22,333 bases of DNA, from positions 1 to 22,333 of the IMG/VR virus record IMGVR_UViG_3300025652_000620; one strand, given 5' to 3'. Of this stretch, positions 7,608 through 14,219 are shown piece after piece (position 1 is the first letter of the stretch; every line of letters begins with the position of its first letter). The DNA is from a virus. The notes under the pieces were generated by a model. That model worked only from the letters and a program-made list of their open reading frames with translations. It searched no databases and was not told where the DNA came from. The translations under genes were made by a program, and so were the position numbers.

Positions 7608-8164
7608 TGCAACAAACTCTCTTGCTTTGTTTCTGTTTTAAACTCTGAGAAGCAAGGTTCTACTTGTTCCCAAACTCCGAGGGCGATTGCCTGCGCCTTG
7701 ACCAGCCGCTCTTGACTGGCGAAACCGACCGTGGAAACGATCTCAGGTCGGCTGACCAATGTGAAGAAATGCGACTCAAGTCGGTCCGCAAACTTCAACC
7801 AGACCTTCTCACTCGCTGTCAGATCGTACTGTGGGACCCCCGCTGCCCTCGCCATCTCGTGCTCCAACTCAGCGTGTTTAGCTGCCAGTTCTGGGTTGGC
7901 GACCTTGGCTGGGTAGGGTACGTCACCAGCCCAGCGCTCTCCACCGTCATGGAAGATAGCTGCCTTGATCAGTTCAAGGGAAGGATCTGGATGCAGCTTG
8001 AACAACAAGGCTGCGCACCCCCACTGGTGGTCAGCGTCGGTTTGCCCAAAGATAGACATGTAGGGGTTTGCGTGGTATCGGATCACTCGACCCGACTCGT
8101 AAACGTTCTGCAGTTCTGGGTGGAGTTCGTACTCAGTGAACGAATTGGCTTTTACAGTGTCCAA
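7517..8164 (-). CDS. HD-domain phosphohydrolase (YfbR/DatZ-like)
   Basis: 215 residues from a TTG start preceded by AAAGGAGTGATATAAA. An HD-domain metal site is visible: H31, H46 (ADHQWG), H72-D73 (FHDGGE), then GDVPYPAK at 80-86 and D127 (FADRLE). The GD.P.P.K motif is typical of the YfbR 5'-deoxynucleotidase group, to which phage dATP triphosphohydrolases such as DatZ are related. It would act on purine deoxynucleotides, but the substrate is inferred. The C-terminal 30 residues overlap the next gene and look unstructured (ASRSTPTSTRVQTE). It lies a few small genes from a second dNTP-hydrolase-like gene (8801-9166), suggesting control of the dNTP pool. Confidence 0.75.
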   Translation of the reverse strand: MDTVKANSFTEYELHPELQNVYESGRVIRYHANPYMSIFGQTDADHQWGCAALLFKLHPDPSLELIKAAIFHDGGERWAGDVPYPAKVANPELAAKHAELEHEMARAAGVPQYDLTASEKVWLKFADRLESHFFTLVSRPEIVSTVGFASQERLVKAQAIALGVWEQVEPCFSEFKTETKQESLLQWVKEEVISSVGTLFGASRSTPTSTRVQTE

Positions 8165-8165
8165 T

Positions 8166-8498
8166 TTATATCACTCCTTTTTCTTTTAGTTGCATGTAGC
8201 TAGCTGCCTCGTTGAAGGTCAAACCTTTTTCTTCGGCTAGCTCTCGGATCTTCGTGTACCGTTCGTGACTTTCGATTTCTTCTTCCGTCATAGGATACCT
8301 ATAATAAACGTAGAGGAAAGCTCCCTCGATCTCGAAACTCACATCGGAGGCTTCAGGGTTCTGAGCATAGAAGTCTTGGATTAGCTTCTGAAGGTATTCC
8401 AGCAACTCTGTACTGCTACGTCCACCTTTTTTGTGCTCTATATCAAACTCCTTGATGGAGTTTTTGATGAATTCAGGCTTTGATGTCGACATTTCCAT
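8166..8498 (-). CDS. Hypothetical acidic protein (110 aa)
   Basis: Start chosen at the ATG at 8498, with GGAGAGG 4 nt upstream; an alternative ATG is two codons later at 8492. The longer frame opening at 8600 overlaps a better candidate gene in another frame and is Cys/Lys-rich in a non-protein-like way. The protein is acidic and helical (STELLEYLQKLIQDFYAQNPE, EEEIESHERYTKIRELAEEKG). It ends with a possible helix-turn-helix-like stretch, LTFNEAASYMQLK. The function is unknown. Confidence 0.65.
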   Translation of the reverse strand: MEMSTSKPEFIKNSIKEFDIEHKKGGRSSTELLEYLQKLIQDFYAQNPEASDVSFEIEGAFLYVYYRYPMTEEEIESHERYTKIRELAEEKGLTFNEAASYMQLKEKGVI

Positions 8499-8655
8499 GG
8501 AACCTCTCCACTCTTGATGATTCTGGCCACACGCTCTGCCGCCAGTTTTCGGCTTCTTGCTCGCTGTTGAACACTTTTGGTTTCCCTGACAAGTTGTCAA
8601 GGACTACTAGCTCGTTGTAGCCGTTGTAGCTTATCTTGATTATGTACTGTTCGAT
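8473..8655 (-). CDS. Small protein with apparent AUC start (60 aa)
   Basis: An open frame between a TGA at about 8666 and the TGA ending at 8473 encodes IEQYIIKISYNGYNELVVLD, then SGKPKVFNSEQEAENWRQSV. This looks like genuine protein (amphipathic beta strands, then a helix), but no ATG, GTG or TTG is available at its start. An ATC at 8655 lies 4 nt after GAGGTGG, which is a plausible Shine-Dalgarno. It overlaps the preceding 54-aa gene by 16 nt and the next gene's start by 26 nt, like its neighbours. Alternatives are a -1 shift from the upstream gene or a sequencing error. Confidence 0.45.
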   Translation of the reverse strand: MEQYIIKISYNGYNELVVLDNLSGKPKVFNSEQEAENWRQSVWPESSRVERFHGNVDIKA

Positions 8656-8804
8656 ACGGCCACCTCAACAAACGACGGGGCCAGAGCCTCAGCCACTTGC
8701 CTATCGTATTCTTCCGCCATGAACTTGAGTATAGCGTCAGCAACTTCCTCGGGTGTTCCGGGAGTATCTCTGATCACTTCAGCGACTTGACTCTTTAGTG
8801 TCAT
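8640..8804 (-). CDS. Small hypothetical protein (54 aa)
   Basis: 54 residues from an ATG that overlaps the stop of the dATP/dGTP hydrolase-like gene (ATGA). The sequence (MTLKSQVAEVIRDTPGTPEE, then VADAILKFMAEEYDRQVAEA) is an amphipathic helical protein with an acidic-basic pattern. No family is recognised. Frame integrity, coupling and protein-like composition support it. Confidence 0.6.
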   Translation of the reverse strand: MTLKSQVAEVIRDTPGTPEEVADAILKFMAEEYDRQVAEALAPSFVEVAVSNST

Positions 8805-9166
8805 TGTAGGTCTAACTCCATTTGTTTCGACTCAACTGGTTTGATCTCTGGGCGGTCATCGTCACCGACTTTCCGATCCCAGTAAGTCACCAGCATTGCG
8901 GTGCAAGCGTGCATGTGGTAGACGTGAGGATAACCCGACTCAGGGTCGTTGTCTTCCCCTCGCCAGAAGGCCCAAGCATGACGCATCAAGGCCGCGAAGA
9001 CCCGTCCCCAACGCATACCACCTTCCCAGTTACGGTCAGCGTACTTGTTGGCTCCGTAGGTGAAGACCACAGCCGAAGCTATGACACTTTCCGGAGGCAC
9101 CAGGTCTACTCGTGGCTTGTCGCCGTCGTATTTATTTCCAATTACGTTTATCGTTGAGTCTGTCAT
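8801..9166 (-). CDS. dATP/dGTP diphosphohydrolase-like protein
   Basis: 121 residues from the ATG at 9166, with AAGGAGAAAGA upstream; the longer frame to 9199 is not needed. The run of motifs KYDGDKPRVDLVPPE, FTYGANKYADRNWEGGM, RHAWAFWRGEDNDPESGYPH and HMHACTAMLVTYW matches the phage dATP/dGTP diphosphohydrolase N-terminal domain family. All conserved Trp, Asp and His positions I know from the pattern are present. The expected reaction is hydrolysis of purine dNTPs to dNMP plus pyrophosphate; substrate preference cannot be seen. It is coupled by ATGA to the zinc protein upstream and to a 54-aa protein downstream. Confidence 0.75.
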   Translation of the reverse strand: MTDSTINVIGNKYDGDKPRVDLVPPESVIASAVVFTYGANKYADRNWEGGMRWGRVFAALMRHAWAFWRGEDNDPESGYPHVYHMHACTAMLVTYWDRKVGDDDRPEIKPVESKQMELDLQ

Positions 9167-9426
9167 TCTTTCTCCTTTTGATAACACTTTTCTCCGCACT
9201 CAGGGCATTGAAAGTAAGGGGGTAGTTTATTCCCGTCTGTATCGTAACCCTTTACATAAATCTCTTTACCAAACCTACCTCTATCTGGGTCTGCTCCGTA
9301 CATAGAAGCAGCATCCAGTGCCTTCTGCCAGTCACCTCCATACTCTTTCAGGAAGTGGGTGTAGATTCTCTCTCCATTCAGGTCAAAGTCACAATGCACA
9401 CACCTCCCATGGTTGTCGACTGTCAT
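9163..9426 (-). CDS. Zinc-ribbon-like small protein (87 aa)
   Basis: Two Cys pairs frame the protein: CVHC at residues 9-12 and CPECGEKC at 74-81, consistent with one structural zinc. The middle (THFLKEYGGDWQKALDAASMYG, GRFGKEIYV) resembles a conserved phage family of small zinc proteins of unknown role, often found near replication genes. No catalytic residues are evident. ATG at 9426; the stop overlaps the start of the hydrolase-like gene. Confidence 0.7.
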   Translation of the reverse strand: MTVDNHGRCVHCDFDLNGERIYTHFLKEYGGDWQKALDAASMYGADPDRGRFGKEIYVKGYDTDGNKLPPYFQCPECGEKCYQKEKE

Positions 9427-9429
9427 CAG

Positions 9430-9534
9430 TCAGTCCCTAACGTTTATAAAGCCGCTGCCAAACAACGCTAAAAACACCACGACAATGCACAGGTGAACAA
9501 AAACTGCAGTGATATCGAAGGTACGACTCTTCAT
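9430..9534 (-). CDS. Single-span membrane miniprotein (34 aa)
   Basis: Starting from the ATG at 9534 gives MKSRTFDITAVFVHLCIVVV plus a short tail, with one clear transmembrane segment (about residues 8-27) and a positive N-terminus. The longer frame to 9615 runs through the DUF1127 gene and is a shadow. GGGTAGAATT precedes the start. No family is known to me. Such tiny membrane proteins are common in phage early regions; a membrane or host-takeover role is only a guess. Confidence 0.5.
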   Translation of the reverse strand: MKSRTFDITAVFVHLCIVVVFLALFGSGFINVRD

Positions 9535-9538
9535 AATT

Positions 9539-9739
9539 CTACCCGTCCATCCCATCATCCCATCCCCTCTTTGCCCTGACATTCTTATCATCCTCCAGCC
9601 AAACCATCTGGTCAATATCGTTTCGATTCAACCCAATGTCTTTCAGCTCTCTGTCAGTCATTTTGTTTAACTGTTTGATTGCTTGCCTGTGGAGTCGCCA
9701 AGTCATTAGGTAGTTAAGGTAGCGCCTAAAAATATTCAT
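9539..9739 (-). CDS. DUF1127-like protein (66 aa)
   Basis: A WRLHRQAIKQLNKMTDRELKD segment followed by IGLNRNDIDQMV matches the DUF1127 (YjiS-like) pattern: a short basic helix, then L-x-x-L-x-D-x-x-L-x-D-I-G-L-x-R. DUF1127 proteins are small bacterial proteins, some of which bind RNA or affect phosphate and stress physiology. Their presence in a phage is less usual. The C-terminal 25 residues (VRAKRGWDDGMDG) are low complexity. It starts on the last base of the preceding gene. Confidence 0.75.
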   Translation of the reverse strand: MNIFRRYLNYLMTWRLHRQAIKQLNKMTDRELKDIGLNRNDIDQMVWLEDDKNVRAKRGWDDGMDG

Positions 9740-10122
9740 TAGCTAATTTCCTCACTGCTCAATAGGAGAGCTTTGCAGGCATCTTTGTGCAGGACGCCCT
9801 CATTCTTTTCCAGCTCAGGTAACAACTTACCGAAAGCATCATCAACTCGTTTCCAGCCTTTTTCAACTATCTGTGAAAGAACACCTGCGATGTTCATCCT
9901 GACGAGCTCGCTATCTTTATTCAGCTGGTATACCGAACCCGACTCTCCCTTGACGAACAAGTGAGGGTCATCATACGTCACGGCAGCGATCCCTGAATTC
10001 AGTTTCCAGGAATCACCATTAAGGTAACTACCTGAAGATCCCGCAAGAACCCTGTGGTGTGACTTGTCAGGTGATTCCACGATCACCCAGTTATCAAACT
10101 TCTGTAGCAAGCTACCCTCCAA
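9739..10122 (-). CDS. Hypothetical protein (127 aa)
   Basis: 127 residues. The N-terminal half is beta-rich and repetitive-looking (DNWVIVESPDKSHHRVLAGSS, DPHLFVKGESGSVYQL) and the C-terminal half helical (VLSQIVEKGWKRVDDAFGKLL). The start overlaps the previous gene by 11 nt and the stop touches the DUF1127 gene. No family is recognised. Confidence 0.65.
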   Translation of the reverse strand: MEGSLLQKFDNWVIVESPDKSHHRVLAGSSGSYLNGDSWKLNSGIAAVTYDDPHLFVKGESGSVYQLNKDSELVRMNIAGVLSQIVEKGWKRVDDAFGKLLPELEKNEGVLHKDACKALLLSSEEIS

Positions 10123-10474
10123 TCCATTGAATTATATCGACAAATCCTGATTCTTTGTCTTTCACATCGACGTATCTTGGACGAGCGATATACCCGTCTG
10201 GTGGAAAAACTTCCAGCCTTTCACGGCCCTCGCTGTCCATATCAAAGTGCATCAGGAACGACACCTTGATTCCTTCAAACTCTAGATCAAATTCAGCGTC
10301 TCCTGTGTGGACTAACTCATTTGCGAAAGTTACAGTAGCAACAGCGTCGGGGCTTGTTGGCTCATGTAGGTGGACGTAGCTGACTGCTTGGTTCTTTGCC
10401 CAGCTGTCACTCCAAGTGACCTTATCAGGGGCGACTGTTGAGACCGTTGCGGCGAGGATAAGCTCAGCTATCAT
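10112..10474 (-). CDS. Hypothetical protein (120 aa), possible signal-like start
   Basis: 120 residues. The first 15 residues (MIAELILAATVSTVA) are hydrophobic and could be a weak export signal, but there is no basic N-region. The remainder is beta-rich and acidic (DAEFDLEFEGIKVSFLMHFD). The start overlaps the upstream membrane protein by ATGA. No family is recognised, and whether it is exported is unclear. Confidence 0.65.
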   Translation of the reverse strand: MIAELILAATVSTVAPDKVTWSDSWAKNQAVSYVHLHEPTSPDAVATVTFANELVHTGDAEFDLEFEGIKVSFLMHFDMDSEGRERLEVFPPDGYIARPRYVDVKDKESGFVDIIQWIGG

Positions 10475-10650
10475 TTGACCTTAACCTGTGCAATGACCAT
10501 GAGGACGGCAGCCACAGAAAGAGTCAGCGTCGGAGGACCCCAGAGCGGTGCGGTTACCCACCACCACGACCAGCTGATATGCTCGGTCAACTTGAGGGTT
10601 AGAAAGACGAGGAACAACAAGGGGAAGAACCCCGGAATACTATATTTCAT
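10471..10650 (-). CDS. Two-span membrane protein, TM Fragile-X-F-like (59 aa)
   Basis: Begins at the ATG at 10650 after GGAGATGAA; the longer GTG frame to 10740 is unsupported. Two membrane segments (PGFFPLLFLVFLTLKL and PTLTLSVAAVLMVIAQ) flank an aromatic ISWSWWWVTAPLWGP linker. LKLT..I.WSWWWV.APLWGP is the signature of short phage and bacterial proteins usually labelled transmembrane Fragile-X-F protein. The function is unknown. It is coupled to the next gene by ATGA. Confidence 0.75.
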   Translation of the reverse strand: MKYSIPGFFPLLFLVFLTLKLTEHISWSWWWVTAPLWGPPTLTLSVAAVLMVIAQVKVK

Positions 10651-10673
10651 TTCATCTCCAAATGGGTTGGATA

Positions 10674-10687
10674 GGCCCCGAAGGGCC
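10674..10687 (-). other. UUCG-tetraloop hairpin in leader
   Basis: On the minus strand GGCCC-TTCG-GGGCC forms a perfect 5-bp stem closed by the very stable C(UUCG)G loop. It stands in the roughly 100-nt spacer (10651-10750) before the two-span membrane protein. No U-run follows, so it is more likely an RNA-stability or processing element than a terminator. Confidence 0.45.
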
Positions 10688-10750
10688 CATCTAGTTATGT
10701 AGGCGTTCGCAAACCTTCGATGTGGCTTCGAGGTGACCACTTGTCTACCA

Positions 10751-10930
10751 CTAGGAATTCTCCCCTAGAGCAAAGACGAGGTAGCAACCGTCGTGGGTTA
10801 CAACGTCAAAGTGTCGAGTATCACCGCGGGGGCTGGTCACGGTGCTGTTAACTAAGTCAACTTTACCGACGACTATTACCGCTTCTGGGTCGTACCCTTT
10901 GCGGTATTTAGCTAAGAAGTGCCTTGCCAT
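10751..10930 (-). CDS. Small hypothetical protein (59 aa)
   Basis: An ATG at 10930 after AACAGGAGAAACCATAAGG opens a 59-residue frame (MARHFLAKYRKGYDPEAVIV, then VGKVDLVN...), ending with YLVFALGENS. It is basic at the N-terminus and then beta-rich, with protein-like composition. It fills the otherwise empty gap between SSB and the membrane protein. No family is recognised. Confidence 0.7.
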   Translation of the reverse strand: MARHFLAKYRKGYDPEAVIVVGKVDLVNSTVTSPRGDTRHFDVVTHDGCYLVFALGENS

Positions 10931-10954
10931 CCTTATGGTTTCTCCTGTTAGTTA

Positions 10955-11458
10955 TCAATAAGGGTCGTCGTTGCCCTCCGCGTCTTCAATGATTTCGAAG
11001 TCATCAGTCAACTCGAATTCATCCTCGTCTGCACGAGGCTCAAACTTGATGAGTTTTGTCACCTGAATACCCTTCAGCGTCCGGGCTGACTTGTCGTCTT
11101 TCACAAACATCGAGATGTTAGCGATTGAACCGTTACCCACGGTGTCAGGGTCGATAGCCTCGCCATTAGCAAGAATCACGTTAACTGGCTTGTTGGGCCT
11201 GCTATCGTCTTCACCACCACCCTTGGCGGCTGAGAAAGCATAACGGCTCAGGGAAGTCTTGTAGTAGATGCCGTCATCGTCGTCGACCACCTTCATTGAC
11301 ATCCCGTACTCTTTCTCCCACTCGTTCTTCGTGGCCTTGTCGCTTGTTCGGATCTGTACACTCCACTTAGCCGGTGCGTCTGCCTTGTTTTGGAAGCGCT
11401 GCGGTTGCTCAGGATTACATTTTACCCAGTGGATCTCTACATTTTTCAAAATAGCCAT
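10955..11458 (-). CDS. Single-stranded DNA-binding protein (T7 gp2.5-like role)
   Basis: 167 residues from the ATG at 11458 with AGGAG upstream; the longer frame to 11485 runs into the polymerase 3' end. The protein has an OB-fold-like beta-rich core (AKWSVQIRTSD, PVNVILANGEAID, GSIANISMFVKDD, GIQVTKLIKFEPR). It has a strongly acidic tail (DEDEFELTDDFEIIEDAEGN) ending in an aromatic residue, Tyr, as phage SSBs need for contact with polymerase and helicase. It sits directly after the RNA polymerase gene. It would coat ssDNA and coordinate the replisome. T7 gp2.5 is longer (232 aa). Confidence 0.85.
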   Translation of the reverse strand: MAILKNVEIHWVKCNPEQPQRFQNKADAPAKWSVQIRTSDKATKNEWEKEYGMSMKVVDDDDGIYYKTSLSRYAFSAAKGGGEDDSRPNKPVNVILANGEAIDPDTVGNGSIANISMFVKDDKSARTLKGIQVTKLIKFEPRADEDEFELTDDFEIIEDAEGNDDPY

Positions 11459-11471
11459 AACTTTTAGTCTC

Positions 11472-12844
11472 CTACGAGAACGCAAAATCGCTCTCTAACA
11501 CTTTTTTTATATCCAACTCGCCCTTCTTTGGAGCAAGGTCTAAACAGTCGAGTTGTCCCAGAACATCTTCAAGAGGCTCCGCTTCATAGAACTCGACAAA
11601 CTTCTCTCTAACCACTCGGAAGAGTGTAGAGATGTTCCCCGCCGTTGCGCCAAAAGAATCGTGACACAAGGACAGAGGGAAATCACAACCATCTGCCGTC
11701 AACATCAGGTGACAGGCATCGAAGCTGTGTACTAGATTTGGGGAAGCCCCTAGTCGTTGGGAGTCCTTAGACAGGACAGAGTTGTCCCAGTCTTCTAGCT
11801 GTATGTTCATTGACTGCCCAGCGTAGGACAGCTTAGTTCTTGCTACAGTGGGTTTACGATAGTTCTGAACAACAGGGAAGTTAGTGAACGGTGTCAACCA
11901 CTCAATGTGTTCTTCTCTCTCGTTAAACCTATCTGCTACAGTCTCAAACAACTGCAGCATGGACCCTAGCTTGTTGAGTCTCTTCCGAGAGACCTTGTGA
12001 AGCAGAGCCCCCAACTGGTTTGACCAGAGCTTTTCTTGCAACCCTAGATACTCGTTCATATCTCGAGTGTCATCCCAGATTTGTTGACCCATTCCGAAGG
12101 GCGTAGCCCCGTAGGACAACGTCATTACCCCTCGTTTAACAATCTTCCGTATAAGCTTGGGATCTTTAATCCTCCGCCAATACGCTGGAAAAAGAGCCTC
12201 TCTGAGGACCCTGTTATTGTTTCGATAGGTCTGTACAGCCTCCCAGGCGTTAGCCTTCTTCTCGGAGCCCCTTGGAGCTGTGTCGTAGTTTGTCTGAAGC
12301 CTAGTAGTCTCTTCAAGAACGTTATCAAGCCTTGAAAAGACCGCTGCAGGTAGCCTCATCTCCAGCATCTCTAGTTCGTCCCAGAGCAACTTCCCTACGT
12401 AGGCGTAGAGATCTCCGGGAGTATCGAGAGGTACAAGATTGACGTAAGGTGCTAGCTGCTCATCACGTGCCATTGCTGCTAGGTGCTGCGAACCGTTGTT
12501 GGATCCGTCAAGCGCAACAGGAAGACACGACATGAAAGTTTCTTGTTCGTTACCCTTGGCAACCCAGTCTGCAAGGAGGTTTAACTCCATACACGTCGCT
12601 AGGAAGACAAAGGGTTTGTCAGCCTTGAACCACCCAGTATTGTTGTAGGGGTCCTGAGCATAACTAAGGAACTCTTCATGTTTGTTGAGTGCCCATTCAG
12701 CTCTGTCATCTAGAGATATCTTGTCGTTACCGAAGCAGTTAGCTGCCTGAACTAACAGCCAGTAAAAACCGTCTTCGCCTATCTCGTCTCCTTTCGCTAG
12801 TAGTAACAAGCCCTTGGCGGTGTCACTAGCTTGCTCGTGAAAAA
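11472..12844 (-). CDS. Phage RNA polymerase, exon 2 (C-terminal 457 codons)
   Basis: Second exon of the single-subunit T7-family RNA polymerase. Joined to exon 1 it completes A-FFHEQASDTAKGLLLLAKG, matching the T7 NPQGNDMTKGLLTLAKG region. In the spliced numbering motif A is ALDGSNNGSQH (D383), motif B is KRGVMTLSYG (K507, Y515), and motif C is CHDSFG (D666), corresponding to T7 D537, K631, Y639 and D812. The specificity-loop region is near EWLTPFTNFPVVQNYRKP. The C-terminus LESDFAFS matches the T7 FAFA foot. Without splicing, translation would need the TTG at 12809, which has no Shine-Dalgarno; an independent second subunit is therefore unlikely. Exons total 2184 nt, exactly 728 codons with stop. 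Confidence 0.93.
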
Positions 12845-13127
12845 CATTATGTTCACTGAGGATCGTTAGCTCTCAGCCGTTTGTGGAGATGTCTGAATGT
12901 TTTGCCCTTTTCCGAAACAGCATGCCATTTTTCTTGCATTTTTTCTCCATAACTGCTGCATGTCACCATGCAGATCGGACTATATCATCACCAAATTGGT
13001 GCCTCGCGCTTCGAACCACTTGGCTCTACATAATAGTCTCTACACCTTCCCGTCAGGGCTTGGCTCGGTATTGTCTGCCTGGCACAGATGTCCACCGAAT
13101 TCACGAGGTTTATACAACGCCTTTACA
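12845..13127 (-). ncRNA. Group I intron in RNA polymerase gene (283 nt, no large ORF)
   Basis: On the minus strand the canonical core can be folded by eye. P1 pairs exon ACAGCGU (13134-13128) with guide GCGUUGU (13120-13114), giving the U-G splice pair. P3 is CCTCGTG (13108-13102) with CGCGAGG (13008-13002). P4 is TCGGT with ACCGA (13098-13094, 13069-13065). P6/P6a is GCC..CCC/GGG..GGT. P7 is GACTA (13038-13034) with TAGTC (12982-12978), in the consensus contexts GTAGAGACTA and GATATAGTCC. P8 is CACCA/TGGTG (13001-12989). P9 is CTGCATG-GTGA-CATGCAG (12973-12956). A P7.1-like stem (AGCC/GGTT) suggests subgroup IA. The intron ends in G at 12845. It has no endonuclease ORF; only a 25-codon frame near the 3' end, which I do not call a gene. 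Confidence 0.93.
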
Positions 13128-13938
13128 ACGCTGTGTTGCAGTAAACTCGACCCCTGAAATCTGTGTTGTACAGGTGGTAGAAGTTTGTCTCTAGATGTTT
13201 CTTTGCTAGACGATAGACACTGCTAGTCTCTATGTACAATGACTCACGTCGTTGTTGGTTCTCCTCGCTTGTGAATTTCAGAGGATTGTCGTCTAGCTCG
13301 TTGTTGATGAAGTACTCTATGACCTCGAACATTGGCTTGTTAACCATCCAGGCCGTCTGTCCAAGCTTGTTTAACATATTGAAAACAATAGGCTGTTTCT
13401 CCGGGCTGAACCCTTTGATGATACCTGGACGAGACTTTTTCACGATACCAATTCCGGTTTCGTGCATCCCACTAACCCAAGGGGCAGGAGGAACGTTGGA
13501 GGGGAAGAGGTCAATATTTTCTTCCTCAACAATTTGATCCCACAGTTCCATCAGGGCCTTCTTGTCCTTGACCAATATCTGGTAGGTCAAGTACTTGGAA
13601 GTCCTGTTTCGTTTAGTCTTGACGTGCTGAAGTCGATGCTCAATCAGACCCGCCTCTATGTAGGATACTAGAACAAACCACCCTGTGTGGCAAGCTCTAA
13701 TGGAGTTTCTTGGTAGCCTCAGCTGTTGCATGATTCTTCGGCCAACGCTGACCGACATGTCCACCAGTGTGGCTTTTCTCTCGATTGCCTTCAGCACCGT
13801 GGCAAACGAGTTGAGAATGATTTCTCTAGCGTCATGTTCCTTGAGATAAACAGTGTGGGTGTGCCTGTCTGCTCTCAACGACTCTTGCCGCTCTTCTAGG
13901 TCGGTAATTAATCGCTCAAGTACGAGACTCAATAACAT
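13128..13938 (-). CDS. Phage RNA polymerase, exon 1 (N-terminal 270 codons)
   Basis: First exon of the single-subunit polymerase that transcribes phage genes from its own promoters. It ends with the conserved YNTDFRGRVYCNTA region, the DxRGRVY motif of T7 RNA polymerase (near residue 424 there). It then reads TTG-TAA in unspliced RNA, so intron removal is needed. The start is the ATG at 13938, immediately after GAGGAGG, or the TTG at 13932, which has better spacing to the same Shine-Dalgarno. A longer frame to 14007 overlaps a better small gene. Only about 260 residues precede DFRGRVY, against about 420 in T7, so the N-terminal promoter-binding domain is short. An SP6-like promoter ends 19 nt upstream. 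Confidence 0.92.
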
Positions 13939-14074
13939 CCTCCTCTGTCGTTTCTGCTTTATCGTTACCTGGTGCGGGGTCTTCGTAGGTGTGTCCCCAC
14001 TTCTCATCTAACTGCCGAACCATTGATGAGAACCCAAGATTGTCGTCCTCCTGCTCTTTTTTCTTATTCTTCAA
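13916..14074 (-). CDS. Small acidic protein upstream of RNA polymerase (52 aa)
   Basis: A frame from a TTG at 14074 (AAAGGA 8 nt upstream) encodes a polar protein: KNKKKEQEDDNLGFSSMVRQ, then LDEKWGHTYEDPAPGNDK and an acidic end. It overlaps the RNA polymerase start by about 20 nt. The phage promoter motif lies inside it, so this gene would be skipped by transcripts starting there. An internal ATG would give 33 residues. No family is recognised. Confidence 0.5.
   Translation of the reverse strand: MKNKKKEQEDDNLGFSSMVRQLDEKWGHTYEDPAPGNDKAETTEEDVIESRT
13957..13973 (-). promoter_or_regulatory. SP6-like phage promoter before RNA polymerase
   Basis: The minus-strand sequence ACCAGGTAACGATAAAG is identical over 17 bases to the copy at 20503 and differs by one base from that at 17203. 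Its AGGTAACGATAAAG core resembles the SP6 promoter AGGTGACACTATAG. Taking the last G as +1, the leader to the polymerase ATG is 19 nt and contains only the Shine-Dalgarno. The position suggests that the polymerase amplifies its own expression. Promoter activity is inferred from repetition and spacing. Confidence 0.75.
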
Positions 14075-14132
14075 TCTATCAGTCCTTTCTGAGCTTTCAC
14101 CTTGCGGTGCTCTTTTGGTCTGCTAAATAGAT

Positions 14133-14210
14133 CTACTTACGACGGCTTGTCTTTGGTGTATTCGAATAACGAATTACGCAAAGAAGTGCGACGATTACCA
14201 GTAGATCCAT
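14133..14210 (-). CDS. Membrane miniprotein (25 aa)
   Basis: ATG at 14210 preceded by AAGGAAAACA. The frame encodes MDLLVIVALLCVIRYSNT plus a basic tail (PKTSRRK), one membrane span with the positive end inside. It lies 9 nt after the preceding gene, and the good Shine-Dalgarno plus TM-like content support it. No known family. Confidence 0.5.
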   Translation of the reverse strand: MDLLVIVALLCVIRYSNTPKTSRRK

Positions 14211-14219
14211 TGTTTTCCT

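Noticed and set aside
8499-8600. N-terminal extension of the 110-aa gene (MTTCQGNQKCSTASKK...)
   Set aside because: It overlaps the better IEQYIIKIS frame, and the ATG at 8498 has a proper Shine-Dalgarno.
12715-12745. GGTAACGACAAG inside RNA polymerase exon 2 as a promoter
   Set aside because: It has only about 10 of 17 matches, encodes the conserved FGNDK stretch and is not near a start codon.
12890-12950. 25-codon ATG frame within the intron as a maturase or endonuclease remnant
   Set aside because: It is very short and Lys-rich without any nuclease motif. It overlaps bases that can pair in the intron periphery.
11472-14007. RNA polymerase split treated as a frameshift, pseudogene or two-subunit enzyme
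   Set aside because: The 283-nt gap folds as a group I intron with P1 at the exact exon junction, and splicing restores the frame. The downstream half has only a TTG start with no Shine-Dalgarno.
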